From Spirochaetaceae bacterium (GTDB lineage: Bacteria > Spirochaetota > Leptospiria > Leptospirales > Leptonemataceae), in NCBI GenBank assembly GCA_002729885.1, contig PBUB01000014.1:186001-250000 (forward strand): DNA of 64,000 nucleotides, in the 5' to 3' direction. This document shows positions 45,613 through 55,178 of the stretch, one piece after another (position 1 is the first letter of the stretch; every line of letters begins with the position of its first letter). Under the pieces are notes generated by a model. That model was given only the letters and a program-made list of their open reading frames with translations, had not been told where the DNA came from and searched no databases. Position numbers and translations under genes: made by a program.

Positions 45613-47337
45613 ATGATCTCGCTGGCAAAAGCTCTGTTCAGCCTCGCCTTGCTGTGCCTGCTTACAGAAAAAGCCGGCGCAGAAGAATCCTGCATTCTGA
45701 ATGCCTCAACATCAACGGCCGTGCTGCAGTGCGCTGAATTCAGTCTTCTACCTGCGAACGCCAGAATTCCTGAAGATGCTGAATCCTTTCAGAGGGTGTT
45801 CGATGCCCCTGGGTGGAACAGGAGATCCGGCACTCAGTGGCGATTTCCTGGGGGTGCAGATGTACTCTGGCTAAGGTTTAAGATCGAGAACAGATCAGAG
45901 GAAACGGTGACCAGATTGCTGATCAATGAATTTGCATTTGCAGATTCGTTGAAGCTATTCTGGATCCAGGATGGGAGCGTCCGAACTGATGAACAGGGGC
46001 TCCAGCAATCCTGGATTGAGAAGCATATCGATTACAGACTTCCAGCTTATTCGCTGCGATTGGAGCCCGGAGAAAATCGATTCCTGATGCGACTGGAGGC
46101 CCGGTCCGGTAAAATTCTTTCCCTTAAGTTAGAGGAGCCGGGCTCGTCCGGCCAGAGAGAGAATTTTCCAGGCTATCTTTTCCCGGTATTTCTCACAGGC
46201 GCAATCACCGCCTTTGTGCTCAGCCTCTTCATATTTCTTTCCCTACAGGAGCGGATCGGGCTGCTATACTGCATTTACGTCGCTTCCATGGTGGCCTACA
46301 TGTTTAGCTGGGAAGGGTATGCAAGGCAGTATCTGTTTCCCGATCATGGAACCTGGTCCATTGCTGCACTCTCCAGCTCCGGTGCACTGGCTGGCTGGGC
46401 TGTAATAGCCTTATGGAGAGAACTGCTCATCCTTTCCGTGCATGCGCCATTGATCAATCGGATCATGCGATGGATTGGAGGAGGCTACATTATAGCGGCT
46501 GTTTACAGTCTAATTCCTGGTGCTGATTTTCGACTGGTGGACGTGGCCGTTTATATTCTTCCCGCTCTATTTATTCCTCTCGCCCTTTTCTCCGGTGTAC
46601 ATGTAGTTCGCATTGGTTTTAGACCAGCACTGTTTTCCTTGATTGGATTTACCGGCTTTCTAATTTGCATACCCTTTTTCTTCTATGCAGGCATGGGCTG
46701 GATTCAGGGAAGCGATTGGACAAGAAACCCGTTATACGTTGGATACCTATTCGAATTCGCCATGTTCCTGATTTCCGTGGGTTTGAGGATACACTTCCTG
46801 CGAAACGTACAACAGTCGACGATGGCGCCTGGCACTGTCACACGGGTAGCCTCTTCCGACGATCCGGCGACCGCGAATCGAATAGACAATTCGGCTGAGT
46901 CAGACAAGAAATCAAAATCAGCAACAAAGCTCAATCAATCCACAGGGCCTTTAAAGACAAAACCCACGACCAGACTGAGCAAGTTAAATGTTGGGGAATT
47001 GTCCAGAATGCTGGATTCATTGATGACCGAAGAACAACTGTATTGTGACGAAGATTTAACTCAAGAGCGTCTGGCATCACTCCTGGAAATCAAGAGACAC
47101 CAGCTCACCGAACTTTTACGAGTTGTCCACAATACGAATTTCTACTCATTCATAAATCGACATCGCATTGCCTGTGCCCGGGAACTTCTGATAGAGCAGC
47201 CTGACCGCTCGGTGCTGTCCATTGCACTGGCCTCCGGCTTCAACTCGAAGTCTACTTTTAACTCCGAGTTCAAGAAGCAAACCGGCATGACGCCGGTGGA
47301 ATTTCGGAAAAGTGGCGCTCTCCCATCTCTATCATAG
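45613..47337 (+). CDS. 7TM-DISM sensor fused to AraC DNA-binding domain
   Basis: 574 residues. Signal peptide (about 1-23), periplasmic DISM sensor domain (about 25-190, with WRFPGGADVLWLRFKIENRS), seven hydrophobic helices (about 195-395), a Ser/Thr/Lys linker, then the AraC double HTH (about 465-574: LTQERLASLLEIKRHQLTEL and VLSIALASGFNSKSTFNSEF, ending GMTPVEFRKS). It couples an envelope ligand directly to transcription from the membrane. Divergent neighbour: the predicted outer-membrane protein. A hairpin terminator follows at 47341. Confidence 0.87.
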   Translation: MISLAKALFSLALLCLLTEKAGAEESCILNASTSTAVLQCAEFSLLPANARIPEDAESFQRVFDAPGWNRRSGTQWRFPGGADVLWLRFKIENRSEETVTRLLINEFAFADSLKLFWIQDGSVRTDEQGLQQSWIEKHIDYRLPAYSLRLEPGENRFLMRLEARSGKILSLKLEEPGSSGQRENFPGYLFPVFLTGAITAFVLSLFIFLSLQERIGLLYCIYVASMVAYMFSWEGYARQYLFPDHGTWSIAALSSSGALAGWAVIALWRELLILSVHAPLINRIMRWIGGGYIIAAVYSLIPGADFRLVDVAVYILPALFIPLALFSGVHVVRIGFRPALFSLIGFTGFLICIPFFFYAGMGWIQGSDWTRNPLYVGYLFEFAMFLISVGLRIHFLRNVQQSTMAPGTVTRVASSDDPATANRIDNSAESDKKSKSATKLNQSTGPLKTKPTTRLSKLNVGELSRMLDSLMTEEQLYCDEDLTQERLASLLEIKRHQLTELLRVVHNTNFYSFINRHRIACARELLIEQPDRSVLSIALASGFNSKSTFNSEFKKQTGMTPVEFRKSGALPSLS

Positions 47338-47340
47338 CCG

Positions 47341-47364
47341 AAAAGGGGCGCGACACCCTTTTTT
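47341..47364 (+). terminator. Rho-independent terminator of the DISM-AraC gene
   Basis: AAAAGGG pairs with CCCTTTT across an 8-base loop, with two further Ts, directly after the stop at 47337. Moderate strength. Confidence 0.6.
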
Positions 47365-47497
47365 GGGTATCCAGAATATTTCGTATTCCAGAGAGATAAG
47401 GACTGGGCATCCTGTAACAAACGCCACATCGAAGAAAAAGTAGATAAATATACCTTAATATATAGTCACAATCTATTGAATCTGAAAGATTGGCAAT

Positions 47498-50400
47498 ATG
47501 AGCTTTATTTTGTTTTCCAGTAAGATCATACGAAATCTTGCATTCGCACTTCCGCTCATATCGCTGACGCTGGTTCACTGCTCCCTATTCTCGAAGAATC
47601 AGGATTCGAACAGGGAAACTCTCCTCGCATTTCTTGGCTTAACTCAATCCACCGACAATGGTTCCTTTTCTGTGGACGAAAAAGGAGGCACTTTCAGGAG
47701 CTCCGACGGCCTGTTCAAAGTCACTATCCCGGAGGGAGCCATGGATAGAGCCCAGACTTTCAGTATTAAGAGACATAATACTTCGCTTGAAGCGTTTCCG
47801 TCGGGCTTACCAACCAGTTTTGCTTATGAGGTGGAACCATCTTACAGCTTCAAGAGACCTGTATTTATTGAGATTACTCTGGATACAGATGCCCTGGCTC
47901 ACCTGGGGCTTTCGAGTGAGCATTCAACGGTTTATTCACATTCAGAGTCCGGGCTGCGCGAAGAAACCGATGACAGCTTTTCCACGGAGTCTAGACGGCT
48001 TCCTGGCTGGTCCGCCCTGAACACGGAGGTCATGGGCGATAAGGTGATAGCGACCACCATGACATTTTCAATTTTTGGTAACGCTACTGCTTCGGGAAAT
48101 AATGAAGCCCCTCAAATTGGAGCGGGTTACTATTACTTTAAGCCGGGTTGCTCGAGATTGCCCTATAGACTTCGCGCACTCGTCACAGATCCGGATAATG
48201 ATTCCCTGGAGGTATATCTGGTGACTGGCGAAAGCGGTAAAGGGTCGGTGCTTGTGCCAATGACCAGACAATCCGGGGATTGGTACGAAGCGAAATTGCC
48301 TTATGAAGTAATGGGAGCTGATGGACTCCAGATGCAGATCCTGGCCATCGATGCAAACGGAGCCAACGCCACATTACCCCAATCAGGTACCTTTGACTTT
48401 CCTGAGGATGGCACTCACCCCCTGGATCCCAATTACGATCCTGTAGATGGAAACACAGGTCTCAACTGTGCATGGGTCAAAGATAACCCAGATGGTAATC
48501 CCACAGATTCGGATGGCGATGGGATTCCAGACAGTCATGACAGTACACCCGGTGGAGCTTCCACACCGAATCTAACCGAGTATAGAATCATACCGAAAAC
48601 CGTAACCATGGAACCTGGAGAATCGGTAACCTTTGGCACTCTGGCCCTGGACTCTGGCATTCCTCGCGTAGTCACACCAGGTTATGAGGCCTCCAATCAA
48701 ATTGGGGAATTAGAAGGCAGCAAGTTCACAGCAGTGACCCCGGGCTCCGGTTCTGTAATCAGTACCGCGGGGCCTTACACGAATACAGCCTCAATTATAG
48801 TACTGGATACAATAGCGCCCGGAGACATTACGGACTTAGCGGCCATTCCTGTAGACCACAATCGCATCGAACTGGTATGGACAGCAACTGGGGACAATGG
48901 AGATCAGGGACAGGCTCAAAATTATGAAGTGCGCTACTCTACAGCACCTATTACCGATAATGCAAGCTGCGATACCGCAACGGGTTTCTCCCATGCCCTA
49001 AATCCAAAAGCTGCGGGATTAAGCGAATCTCTTGTTATCACCGGCCTCTTACCCGAAACAGTTTATTCCTTTTGTATTCGTGCAATCGATGGAGAAGGTA
49101 ACCGTTCCCAATGGATGGGCTCGGTATCTGCCCAGACATCCCCGGCTCCAGACTTAACAGCGCCAGCATCTATCGAAAGCCCCGCGGCCTTGGCCCTCAG
49201 CCCCTATGCAATCCGGCTGGATTGGATGGCAGTGGGGGACGACGGTCTCACTGGTGTTGCCAGTAGCTACGACATCCGTCGTTCCACTTCCTCCATTGAT
49301 TCAGACAGTGAATGCGATTCTGCAACTTCCGTAACCAATTCCATGATGCCGCTAGCCCCCGGGGCGGCGGAATCCTTAACTGTAACGAACCTCTCGGACG
49401 ATACGACGTATTACTTCTGCATAAGAGCCGTAGATGAGTCTGGCAACAAATCCCCATGGAATAGAACCCTTTCTGCCAGGACACTAGATGCGAATGATGC
49501 TCCATTGGTGGACGCAGGTCCGGGAAGTATTGTCGGTCCTGGACACAGTGCTCAACTTCAGGGTGAGCTGACAGATCCGGATGAAGTGGCATGTAGCGCC
49601 AATGCTGCGAATTACGTTGTGGGCTGGTCATTCGTTTCAGTACCATTGAATTCTGAATTGATCAATAGTGACATTCAGAACCGGACTACCCTCAATGCTC
49701 ATTTTTATCCGGATGTTTCCGGGGATTATGTTCTGGAACTGGAAGTTACCGATGATCCGGGCAGCTGCCTGGGAAATCCTCGGTCCGATTCAGATACAGT
49801 GACGATTACGGTAAATTGGGACGGATTGTCTTTTGGAACACCTGTAGCGGGAACCACGGATAGCCATCAATTCGGTCGCTTTTTCTGGGAAGCCGATGCT
49901 ACAGATGGAATCTATCTGTTATGGAATTTAAGCAATGCCAATTCAGCTGCCATGGGCCGGTATGATTCCGAAACGGGTTGGACTGCTGGCGACTCTTTGA
50001 GCTTCGGGCTGAACTACACGGCCGATTTAACTATCGCAGGATCCCAGAACCTGATCCTGGCCATTTCCGAGGAGGTAAACAATGTATTTTCGCTAAAAAC
50101 GATTCAGCATATTCCGGGATCAGGCTGGCAAACAACTGTTGAACATGCCATAGATTCTGGAAGCCAGATCAGAAGTCTTTCCGTGCTGGGATTCGAAAGC
50201 GGAAAAATCAGATTGTTTTATGTTGAGGCACCTGCAGACGCGCAGGAGCCGCAGCAATTGAAGGAAATTATCTATCAACCCGGTATTGGCTGGTCCAGTC
50301 CCAATGTCCTGGATAGCACAGATACTTACATGGTAATCATGGCCGCTGACCGGGACTCTGCATCCGGTGATGCGGTACTGGTCTATTATTCTGGCAACAC

Positions 50401-51076
50401 AGATCTGACTGCGAAAAGGCTGGTCGACGATTCCTGGCTGCCCTCAGAAAGTATTGGAACATGGACCGGTGCCCTGCACGCAGTTGAGGTGAGGATTGAC
50501 TCTGGCTCCAATATCGCTGCGATCTGGACGTACACCACAGGGGAATACCCAGAATGGGAGAGCACAGTCCGCTTCTCTTACTTCAACAGGAGCCTCAACG
50601 ACTGGACCAACGATATCCTGTTAGACGAAACCGGCACTGCCCACGGCCGGCACTATCTTTCGCTATCTATTGCAGACGGTGTGGCCTTTGGGTCCTGGCA
50701 GAAACTGGGCACCAACGGAGCTCCCAATTACTGTGACTTTGCCAGAGTTTCGCTTCTCAATGGTGTAGAGACCATTGAGCATATACCCCTGTGCCGGGAG
50801 GCCTGCGTCGGATCGGCCCCCGGAGGATTCGGAGTGGTTGCGTATACGTTGCAGGTTGCTCCCTCCTATAATAAGGACTTCCGGGTAAAACGTTTTTCAA
50901 CAACCACAGGATGGGGTTCGGCTATCGAAGATTTTGATCAGAGTACAAATTCTGATGTTTCGCTTCAGACCTGCACTGAGCTTCCCAATGACTCTGCTGG
51001 CCGAATATTGGTGCCCTGGAGTCTCAATAATTTTAGCGGTGGTGATACTGAATTATGGATGCGTTATCTGGAATAG
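47498..51076 (+). CDS. Large multidomain lipoprotein with ZU5-like, TSP3 and FN3 domains
   Basis: 1192 residues. Signal peptide with a relaxed lipobox (LTLVHC, Cys 28). Next a ZU5-like domain (about 54-190; GGTFRSSDGLFKVTIPEGAM), then a Ca-binding TSP3-type repeat DSDGDGIPDSHDS (near 340). Two fibronectin type III domains follow (about 435-550 and 550-665) with matching Cys pairs (NASCDTATG, YSFCIRA; DSECDSATS, YYFCIRA). A PKD-like region (about 665-775) precedes a C-terminal region with repeated W-containing blades (about 780-1192) that could be a beta-propeller. Likely surface-exposed and adhesive or carbohydrate-binding; no catalytic motif seen. Confidence 0.85.
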   Translation: MSFILFSSKIIRNLAFALPLISLTLVHCSLFSKNQDSNRETLLAFLGLTQSTDNGSFSVDEKGGTFRSSDGLFKVTIPEGAMDRAQTFSIKRHNTSLEAFPSGLPTSFAYEVEPSYSFKRPVFIEITLDTDALAHLGLSSEHSTVYSHSESGLREETDDSFSTESRRLPGWSALNTEVMGDKVIATTMTFSIFGNATASGNNEAPQIGAGYYYFKPGCSRLPYRLRALVTDPDNDSLEVYLVTGESGKGSVLVPMTRQSGDWYEAKLPYEVMGADGLQMQILAIDANGANATLPQSGTFDFPEDGTHPLDPNYDPVDGNTGLNCAWVKDNPDGNPTDSDGDGIPDSHDSTPGGASTPNLTEYRIIPKTVTMEPGESVTFGTLALDSGIPRVVTPGYEASNQIGELEGSKFTAVTPGSGSVISTAGPYTNTASIIVLDTIAPGDITDLAAIPVDHNRIELVWTATGDNGDQGQAQNYEVRYSTAPITDNASCDTATGFSHALNPKAAGLSESLVITGLLPETVYSFCIRAIDGEGNRSQWMGSVSAQTSPAPDLTAPASIESPAALALSPYAIRLDWMAVGDDGLTGVASSYDIRRSTSSIDSDSECDSATSVTNSMMPLAPGAAESLTVTNLSDDTTYYFCIRAVDESGNKSPWNRTLSARTLDANDAPLVDAGPGSIVGPGHSAQLQGELTDPDEVACSANAANYVVGWSFVSVPLNSELINSDIQNRTTLNAHFYPDVSGDYVLELEVTDDPGSCLGNPRSDSDTVTITVNWDGLSFGTPVAGTTDSHQFGRFFWEADATDGIYLLWNLSNANSAAMGRYDSETGWTAGDSLSFGLNYTADLTIAGSQNLILAISEEVNNVFSLKTIQHIPGSGWQTTVEHAIDSGSQIRSLSVLGFESGKIRLFYVEAPADAQEPQQLKEIIYQPGIGWSSPNVLDSTDTYMVIMAADRDSASGDAVLVYYSGNTDLTAKRLVDDSWLPSESIGTWTGALHAVEVRIDSGSNIAAIWTYTTGEYPEWESTVRFSYFNRSLNDWTNDILLDETGTAHGRHYLSLSIADGVAFGSWQKLGTNGAPNYCDFARVSLLNGVETIEHIPLCREACVGSAPGGFGVVAYTLQVAPSYNKDFRVKRFSTTTGWGSAIEDFDQSTNSDVSLQTCTELPNDSAGRILVPWSLNNFSGGDTELWMRYLE

Positions 51077-51154
51077 GTGCCAGTGATACGGATCGACAAA
51101 TGGTATTGTGTCTATGGTAACTTCGGCTACTTGAGCCCGTATCCGTTAAGGTCT

Positions 51155-51178
51155 ATTGTCCTGAACGTTCAGGACAAT
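51155..51178. repeat. Perfect 24-bp palindrome between convergent genes
   Basis: ATTGTCCTGAAC followed by its exact reverse complement. Located 80 bases after the large lipoprotein gene and 60 bases before the stop of the convergent lipoprotein gene. No U-tract on either strand, so not a standard terminator. Confidence 0.65.
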
Positions 51179-51240
51179 TACTCTGAACTCCGGAGCAACA
51201 GCTCATACCATATGCTCAATACAAAACTGAATGCCATAGT

Positions 51241-51528
51241 CTACAGAAAACCTGGCATTTTCGGCGCTTCCTCCAGGCAATCTTCATAATCTTCCACCAG
51301 CAGAAAAAAGGAGTAATTCGTTTCAATCCGAGCGGAGTTTCGCTGCGAACCTGCTAAATCGGGATTGGTCCGGATGTCTTCATATCGAAGGAAGAGGAAG
51401 CCGGTATAGAGAGTCAGTAACTCTTCGCAATCCTCACGAGTTCTGGTTTCTGTATTGCATGAAATCCCGGGCAGCAGAACCAGCAAGCTAAATGAAATCA
51501 TGATGAGGATCCTTTTCCCAATTAGCAT
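51241..51528 (-). CDS. Small hypothetical lipoprotein
   Basis: 95 residues from ATG 51528, chosen for the GGGAGG site just upstream; an in-frame start at 51630 would bury the signal peptide. Lipoprotein signal IMISFSLLVLLPGISC (Cys near 22). The mature part is short, helical and has two more cysteines (REDCEELL, YEDCLEEA) that could pair. Not recognised. Confidence 0.65.
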   Translation of the reverse strand: MLIGKRILIMISFSLLVLLPGISCNTETRTREDCEELLTLYTGFLFLRYEDIRTNPDLAGSQRNSARIETNYSFFLLVEDYEDCLEEAPKMPGFL

Positions 51529-51784
51529 CCGGTGCCTCCCAGGGCCTTTGCGAGCATGGGGAGCATCGTATGTTTTGAAAGTTTTTTGTTCAATTGCTTT
51601 TATCAATAGATTATTCAGACCGTTACGCACGAACAGCCTGGTATTTCTGATGCACTGCCTACGCGGAAGGAGTTCTTTTCTATTGGACTTTTCACTGGAT
51701 TATTCAAGAAGCTGAGTGCAGACTGGTCAGGGAAACAGTTGAGGGAAGGCACCACACAGAAAGTTCTTTCGAAGAGGTAGAACT

Positions 51785-52654
51785 ATGAACATCGCAGAAT
51801 GGGAAAAAGCCGGGCAATATGTTGAGGTTGCAGGTCACCGAGTCTTTGTCATGGACACGGGGGCGAATGAACCCAGAGAAACGATCGTCATCCTTCATGG
51901 ATACCCTACTTCATCCTATGACTACAAGGATGTTCTGCCTCGACTTTCACCTGAGTATCGAGTTATTATCCACGATCACCTGGGATTCGGCCTGTCCCAG
52001 AAACCGGATGATTACTCCTACTCCCTCTTTGAGCAGGCCGATCATGCTTTACTGGTGTGGCGTGTCCAGGGAGTGGAAAAGGCTCACCTGGTAGCCCATG
52101 ATTATGGCACAAGCGTTGCTACTGAACTTGTGGCCCGTAGAAATATGGGATTCGAGCCTGTAAAGCTGCAATCTCTTACACTGTGCAATGGGTCGGTGCA
52201 CATAGAACTGGCCAGGCTTCGTATCATTCAAAAGCTTCTACGCAATCAGACAGTTGGGCCTCTGGTAGCCAGATTCAGTAGCAAACGAATCTTTCGCAGG
52301 AATATGCGGAAACTCTGGCATGATCCATCATTACTTCCAGAGGAGGAAATCACTACGATGTGGGAACTTCTGACTATGAATGAGGGAAAAAAGGCACTGC
52401 CCCGCATCACTCAGTATCTGCGAGAACGGGAAAGGTTCTGGCATCGCTGGGTGGGCGCTCTGAGGGAAACGGATCTCAAGTCGAATATCCTCTGGGGTAA
52501 TGAAGATCCGATTACAGGAGGCAATATTGCACGGGTCCATCATGAGGAAATGCCTGGAAGCAAATTACATATCCTGAAAGATCTGGGACATTATCCCATG
52601 ATCGAAGATCCTGAACGCTGGGCAGATGCTCTTAAAGAAGGTTTGAGTGATTGA
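51785..52654 (+). CDS. Alpha/beta hydrolase with Asp nucleophile (epoxide hydrolase/dehalogenase-like)
   Basis: 289 residues; start supported by GAGG seven bases upstream. Oxyanion segment ILHGYPTSSYDYKDVL, then HDHLGFGLSQKP, and the nucleophile elbow VAHDYGTS where Asp replaces the usual Ser. This HD-aromatic-G elbow is that of epoxide hydrolases and haloalkane dehalogenases. The likely catalytic His is in LGHYPMIEDPERW. No signal peptide, so cytoplasmic. Dehalogenase halide-binding residues are not obvious, so epoxide hydrolase or an unassigned relative is preferred. Confidence 0.82.
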   Translation: MNIAEWEKAGQYVEVAGHRVFVMDTGANEPRETIVILHGYPTSSYDYKDVLPRLSPEYRVIIHDHLGFGLSQKPDDYSYSLFEQADHALLVWRVQGVEKAHLVAHDYGTSVATELVARRNMGFEPVKLQSLTLCNGSVHIELARLRIIQKLLRNQTVGPLVARFSSKRIFRRNMRKLWHDPSLLPEEEITTMWELLTMNEGKKALPRITQYLRERERFWHRWVGALRETDLKSNILWGNEDPITGGNIARVHHEEMPGSKLHILKDLGHYPMIEDPERWADALKEGLSD

Positions 52655-52748
52655 GGGGTTGTAGGCCAGACTTTTTCTGTGACCCGTCGAAAGTTGAATG
52701 GTTGCCTGAAGCAGCTGGCGTGGAAAAAAGCACTAACTCCCTGAAACA

Positions 52749-55151
52749 ATGTTTGAACTGCTCCCAAATTATTTTTTTGTAAGCACCCTTATTGTGGCGC
52801 TGTTTTTAGCCCACCTGACTGTATATATGCTTCGAATTCCAGAACGGAGTAGTGCAGGCCTGCATTTTGGAATGGCTCTACTGTGGACCACGATCCTTAG
52901 CGTGAGCTACGGTATTTCTGCAGGATTTTACGCCCCCCCGATGATGCTTCCACGCTGGCTTTCCATAATGGCCGCTCCACTGTCTCTTTTACATGGAATC
53001 GCATTCTATTTTCACTTCCCCATGCCGCTGTACCGAACCTGGGTTCGCAGATTTCTCATCGCAGGGTACATACTGGTCCTTCTGGCTTCCATAGCGGTTG
53101 CTCTGGCAATGCTGAAATCCGGGAGCCGATTCGTTTTCAATGCCCATTTCTGGGACTCCAGAACGCCAGTGGCCCAGCGCTGGTTTTCCTACCTGACTCT
53201 GTCTTTTATATTTCTGTTGGTTCTTGCAGGAATCTGGCGCAGTGTAATGGAAACAGGAAGATCCAGGATATTGCTCTCAGTAATGACCCTGGGCTTCGCC
53301 ACAGTAACTGTGGTGCCGGGAACCCTTCATGTTTTAAATCTGAATGGAGTGATCGAACGAAGCACATATTTGACCGCATATTCTTTTCTATATCTCATTG
53401 GCTTCTTCATCTCTGTTGTGGCCTATATCAACCTTTCCCGAGATCGAAGTACCATCCAGATGCGAATCGTCACAGTGACTCTGGTCACCATCCTGAGTTT
53501 GCTTCAGACTGTTTCGTATTTCTGGCTGGAGCAACGAGAACAGATCTACAACCTTGCTGCGCAGAATGGAGTTCTTGAGCCCGAATATGAACTTCCAACG
53601 ACACAATCCGCCGAAGTTTCCCCGGGTTCGGTACAGAGAAGCTACGCTACTCGAAGGGATCCTGCCGGAAAGGACCACCACTATGTGACTTTCATTCAAA
53701 TGATAGATGGCTCTGCGATAGAGCGAGGCTTTGATTATTTACAGTATCGTCGGTTTATTGCGGATAGCGGATTCGTCCTGCTGGCCATCACGCTGGTTTC
53801 CTATTTATTCGTTTTAATTGGATTTCGCTATTTCTTTCAGGGAGCCCTGCTGCAGCCTATCGCGAACATTACTAATGCCCTGAAGGCAATGCGAAAGCAC
53901 GAATATGCCACCAGGGTACCAGTGCAGACTCTGGATGAAATAGGGTTTATTGCCCATTACTTTAACCGCATGGCGCGGTCCATCCAGGCCAGTCGCCGAC
54001 GATTGGCTCGGTACTCGGATTCCCTGGAAGAAAAGATCCAGGAGCGTACCCATGAACTGGAAACAACCCTGGCAGAATATCAGGCCTTGCATGAAACGAA
54101 GCAAGAATTGCAGCAATATGCCACCAGCCTGGAAAAGCAAATTGGTGACCGGGATGATTCCATAGGCGAACGCCATGAACTGCAACTTACCGGGGGCTCT
54201 AAACTAATCTACGGTAGCCGATCCATGCAGGCTATTGTAGAGCGAGTGGAGAATATCGCTCACCGGGAGGAGCCTGTCTTGATTACAGGCGAAACGGGGA
54301 CTGGAAAGGAGCTCATTGCGTCTCTAATTCATAAGCTGGGAAGACATGACCATCCCTTTGTTCCTGTAAACTGCGCCGCCATTCCTGCCAGCCTCTGGGA
54401 GAGCCAGATTTTTGGACACACCAGAGGGGCTTTTACCGATGCGAAATCAGATCAACCAGGAGTGATCGCAGAGGCAGGAGAAGGAACTCTGTTTTTCGAT
54501 GAAATCGGCGAAATGCCACTGGAAATTCAGCCCAAGATACTTCGCTTCATTCAGGAAAGAAAATACAAGCCCATCGGAGGCAGGAACGAATTGCCTGTGC
54601 GATGTCGATTGCTATTCGCCACGCATCGAAATCTTTCGGAAATGGTAGAGTCCGGGAGTTTTAGAGAAGATCTGTTTTATCGGGTCAACGTATTTGAAGT
54701 GCGGATTCCCCCGTTGCGAGAACGGAGATCCGATATTCGCTTCCTGATAGAAGATATGCTTTCCAATTTTCAGTCCAACAATCGCACAGTGGTAGAATCA
54801 ATCGATCCAGAAGTATTGGCTACGTTGCTTGCTGCTCCGTGGCGCGGAAATGCCCGTGAGCTCGAAAACTTCATGATTCGTATTCTAGCAGAGTCCAGAA
54901 AAGATGTCATCACTCAGGAAGATCTTCCCACAGACTTTCAGAGTAATCTGGAACCGCACCATGAACCATTGGCACAGGAAGATGAAGACACGGTGATGGA
55001 CTATGATGTTGCGGTAACCGAATTCAGCAGAAGAATCATTACCCGGGCATTGAATCAATGCTCGGGTAACAAATCCGAAGCGGCTCGCCTTCTGGGAATA
55101 TCCAGAGGGAAATTGCAGTCCCAGATGCGAACCCTGAAAATGGACGATTAG
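52749..55151 (+). CDS. Membrane-bound sigma-54-type transcription activator
   Basis: 800 residues. About eight hydrophobic helices with a periplasmic loop between the last two (1-365), HAMP-like segment (about 365-415), coiled coil (about 420-475), AAA+ domain (about 485-715) and Fis-type HTH (about 750-800; NKSEAARLLGISRGKLQSQM). Walker A is GETGTGKE (near 513), Walker B LFFDEIGEM. The sigma-54-contacting loop reads GAFTDA (near 559) instead of GAFTGA, so sigma-54 contact may be altered. Fusing sensor and activator in one membrane protein bypasses a kinase. The sensor half resembles the truncated protein at the left edge. Confidence 0.9.
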   Translation: MFELLPNYFFVSTLIVALFLAHLTVYMLRIPERSSAGLHFGMALLWTTILSVSYGISAGFYAPPMMLPRWLSIMAAPLSLLHGIAFYFHFPMPLYRTWVRRFLIAGYILVLLASIAVALAMLKSGSRFVFNAHFWDSRTPVAQRWFSYLTLSFIFLLVLAGIWRSVMETGRSRILLSVMTLGFATVTVVPGTLHVLNLNGVIERSTYLTAYSFLYLIGFFISVVAYINLSRDRSTIQMRIVTVTLVTILSLLQTVSYFWLEQREQIYNLAAQNGVLEPEYELPTTQSAEVSPGSVQRSYATRRDPAGKDHHYVTFIQMIDGSAIERGFDYLQYRRFIADSGFVLLAITLVSYLFVLIGFRYFFQGALLQPIANITNALKAMRKHEYATRVPVQTLDEIGFIAHYFNRMARSIQASRRRLARYSDSLEEKIQERTHELETTLAEYQALHETKQELQQYATSLEKQIGDRDDSIGERHELQLTGGSKLIYGSRSMQAIVERVENIAHREEPVLITGETGTGKELIASLIHKLGRHDHPFVPVNCAAIPASLWESQIFGHTRGAFTDAKSDQPGVIAEAGEGTLFFDEIGEMPLEIQPKILRFIQERKYKPIGGRNELPVRCRLLFATHRNLSEMVESGSFREDLFYRVNVFEVRIPPLRERRSDIRFLIEDMLSNFQSNNRTVVESIDPEVLATLLAAPWRGNARELENFMIRILAESRKDVITQEDLPTDFQSNLEPHHEPLAQEDEDTVMDYDVAVTEFSRRIITRALNQCSGNKSEAARLLGISRGKLQSQMRTLKMDD

Positions 55152-55178
55152 GTCAAAACACAGTCTCTGGATGTAAAA

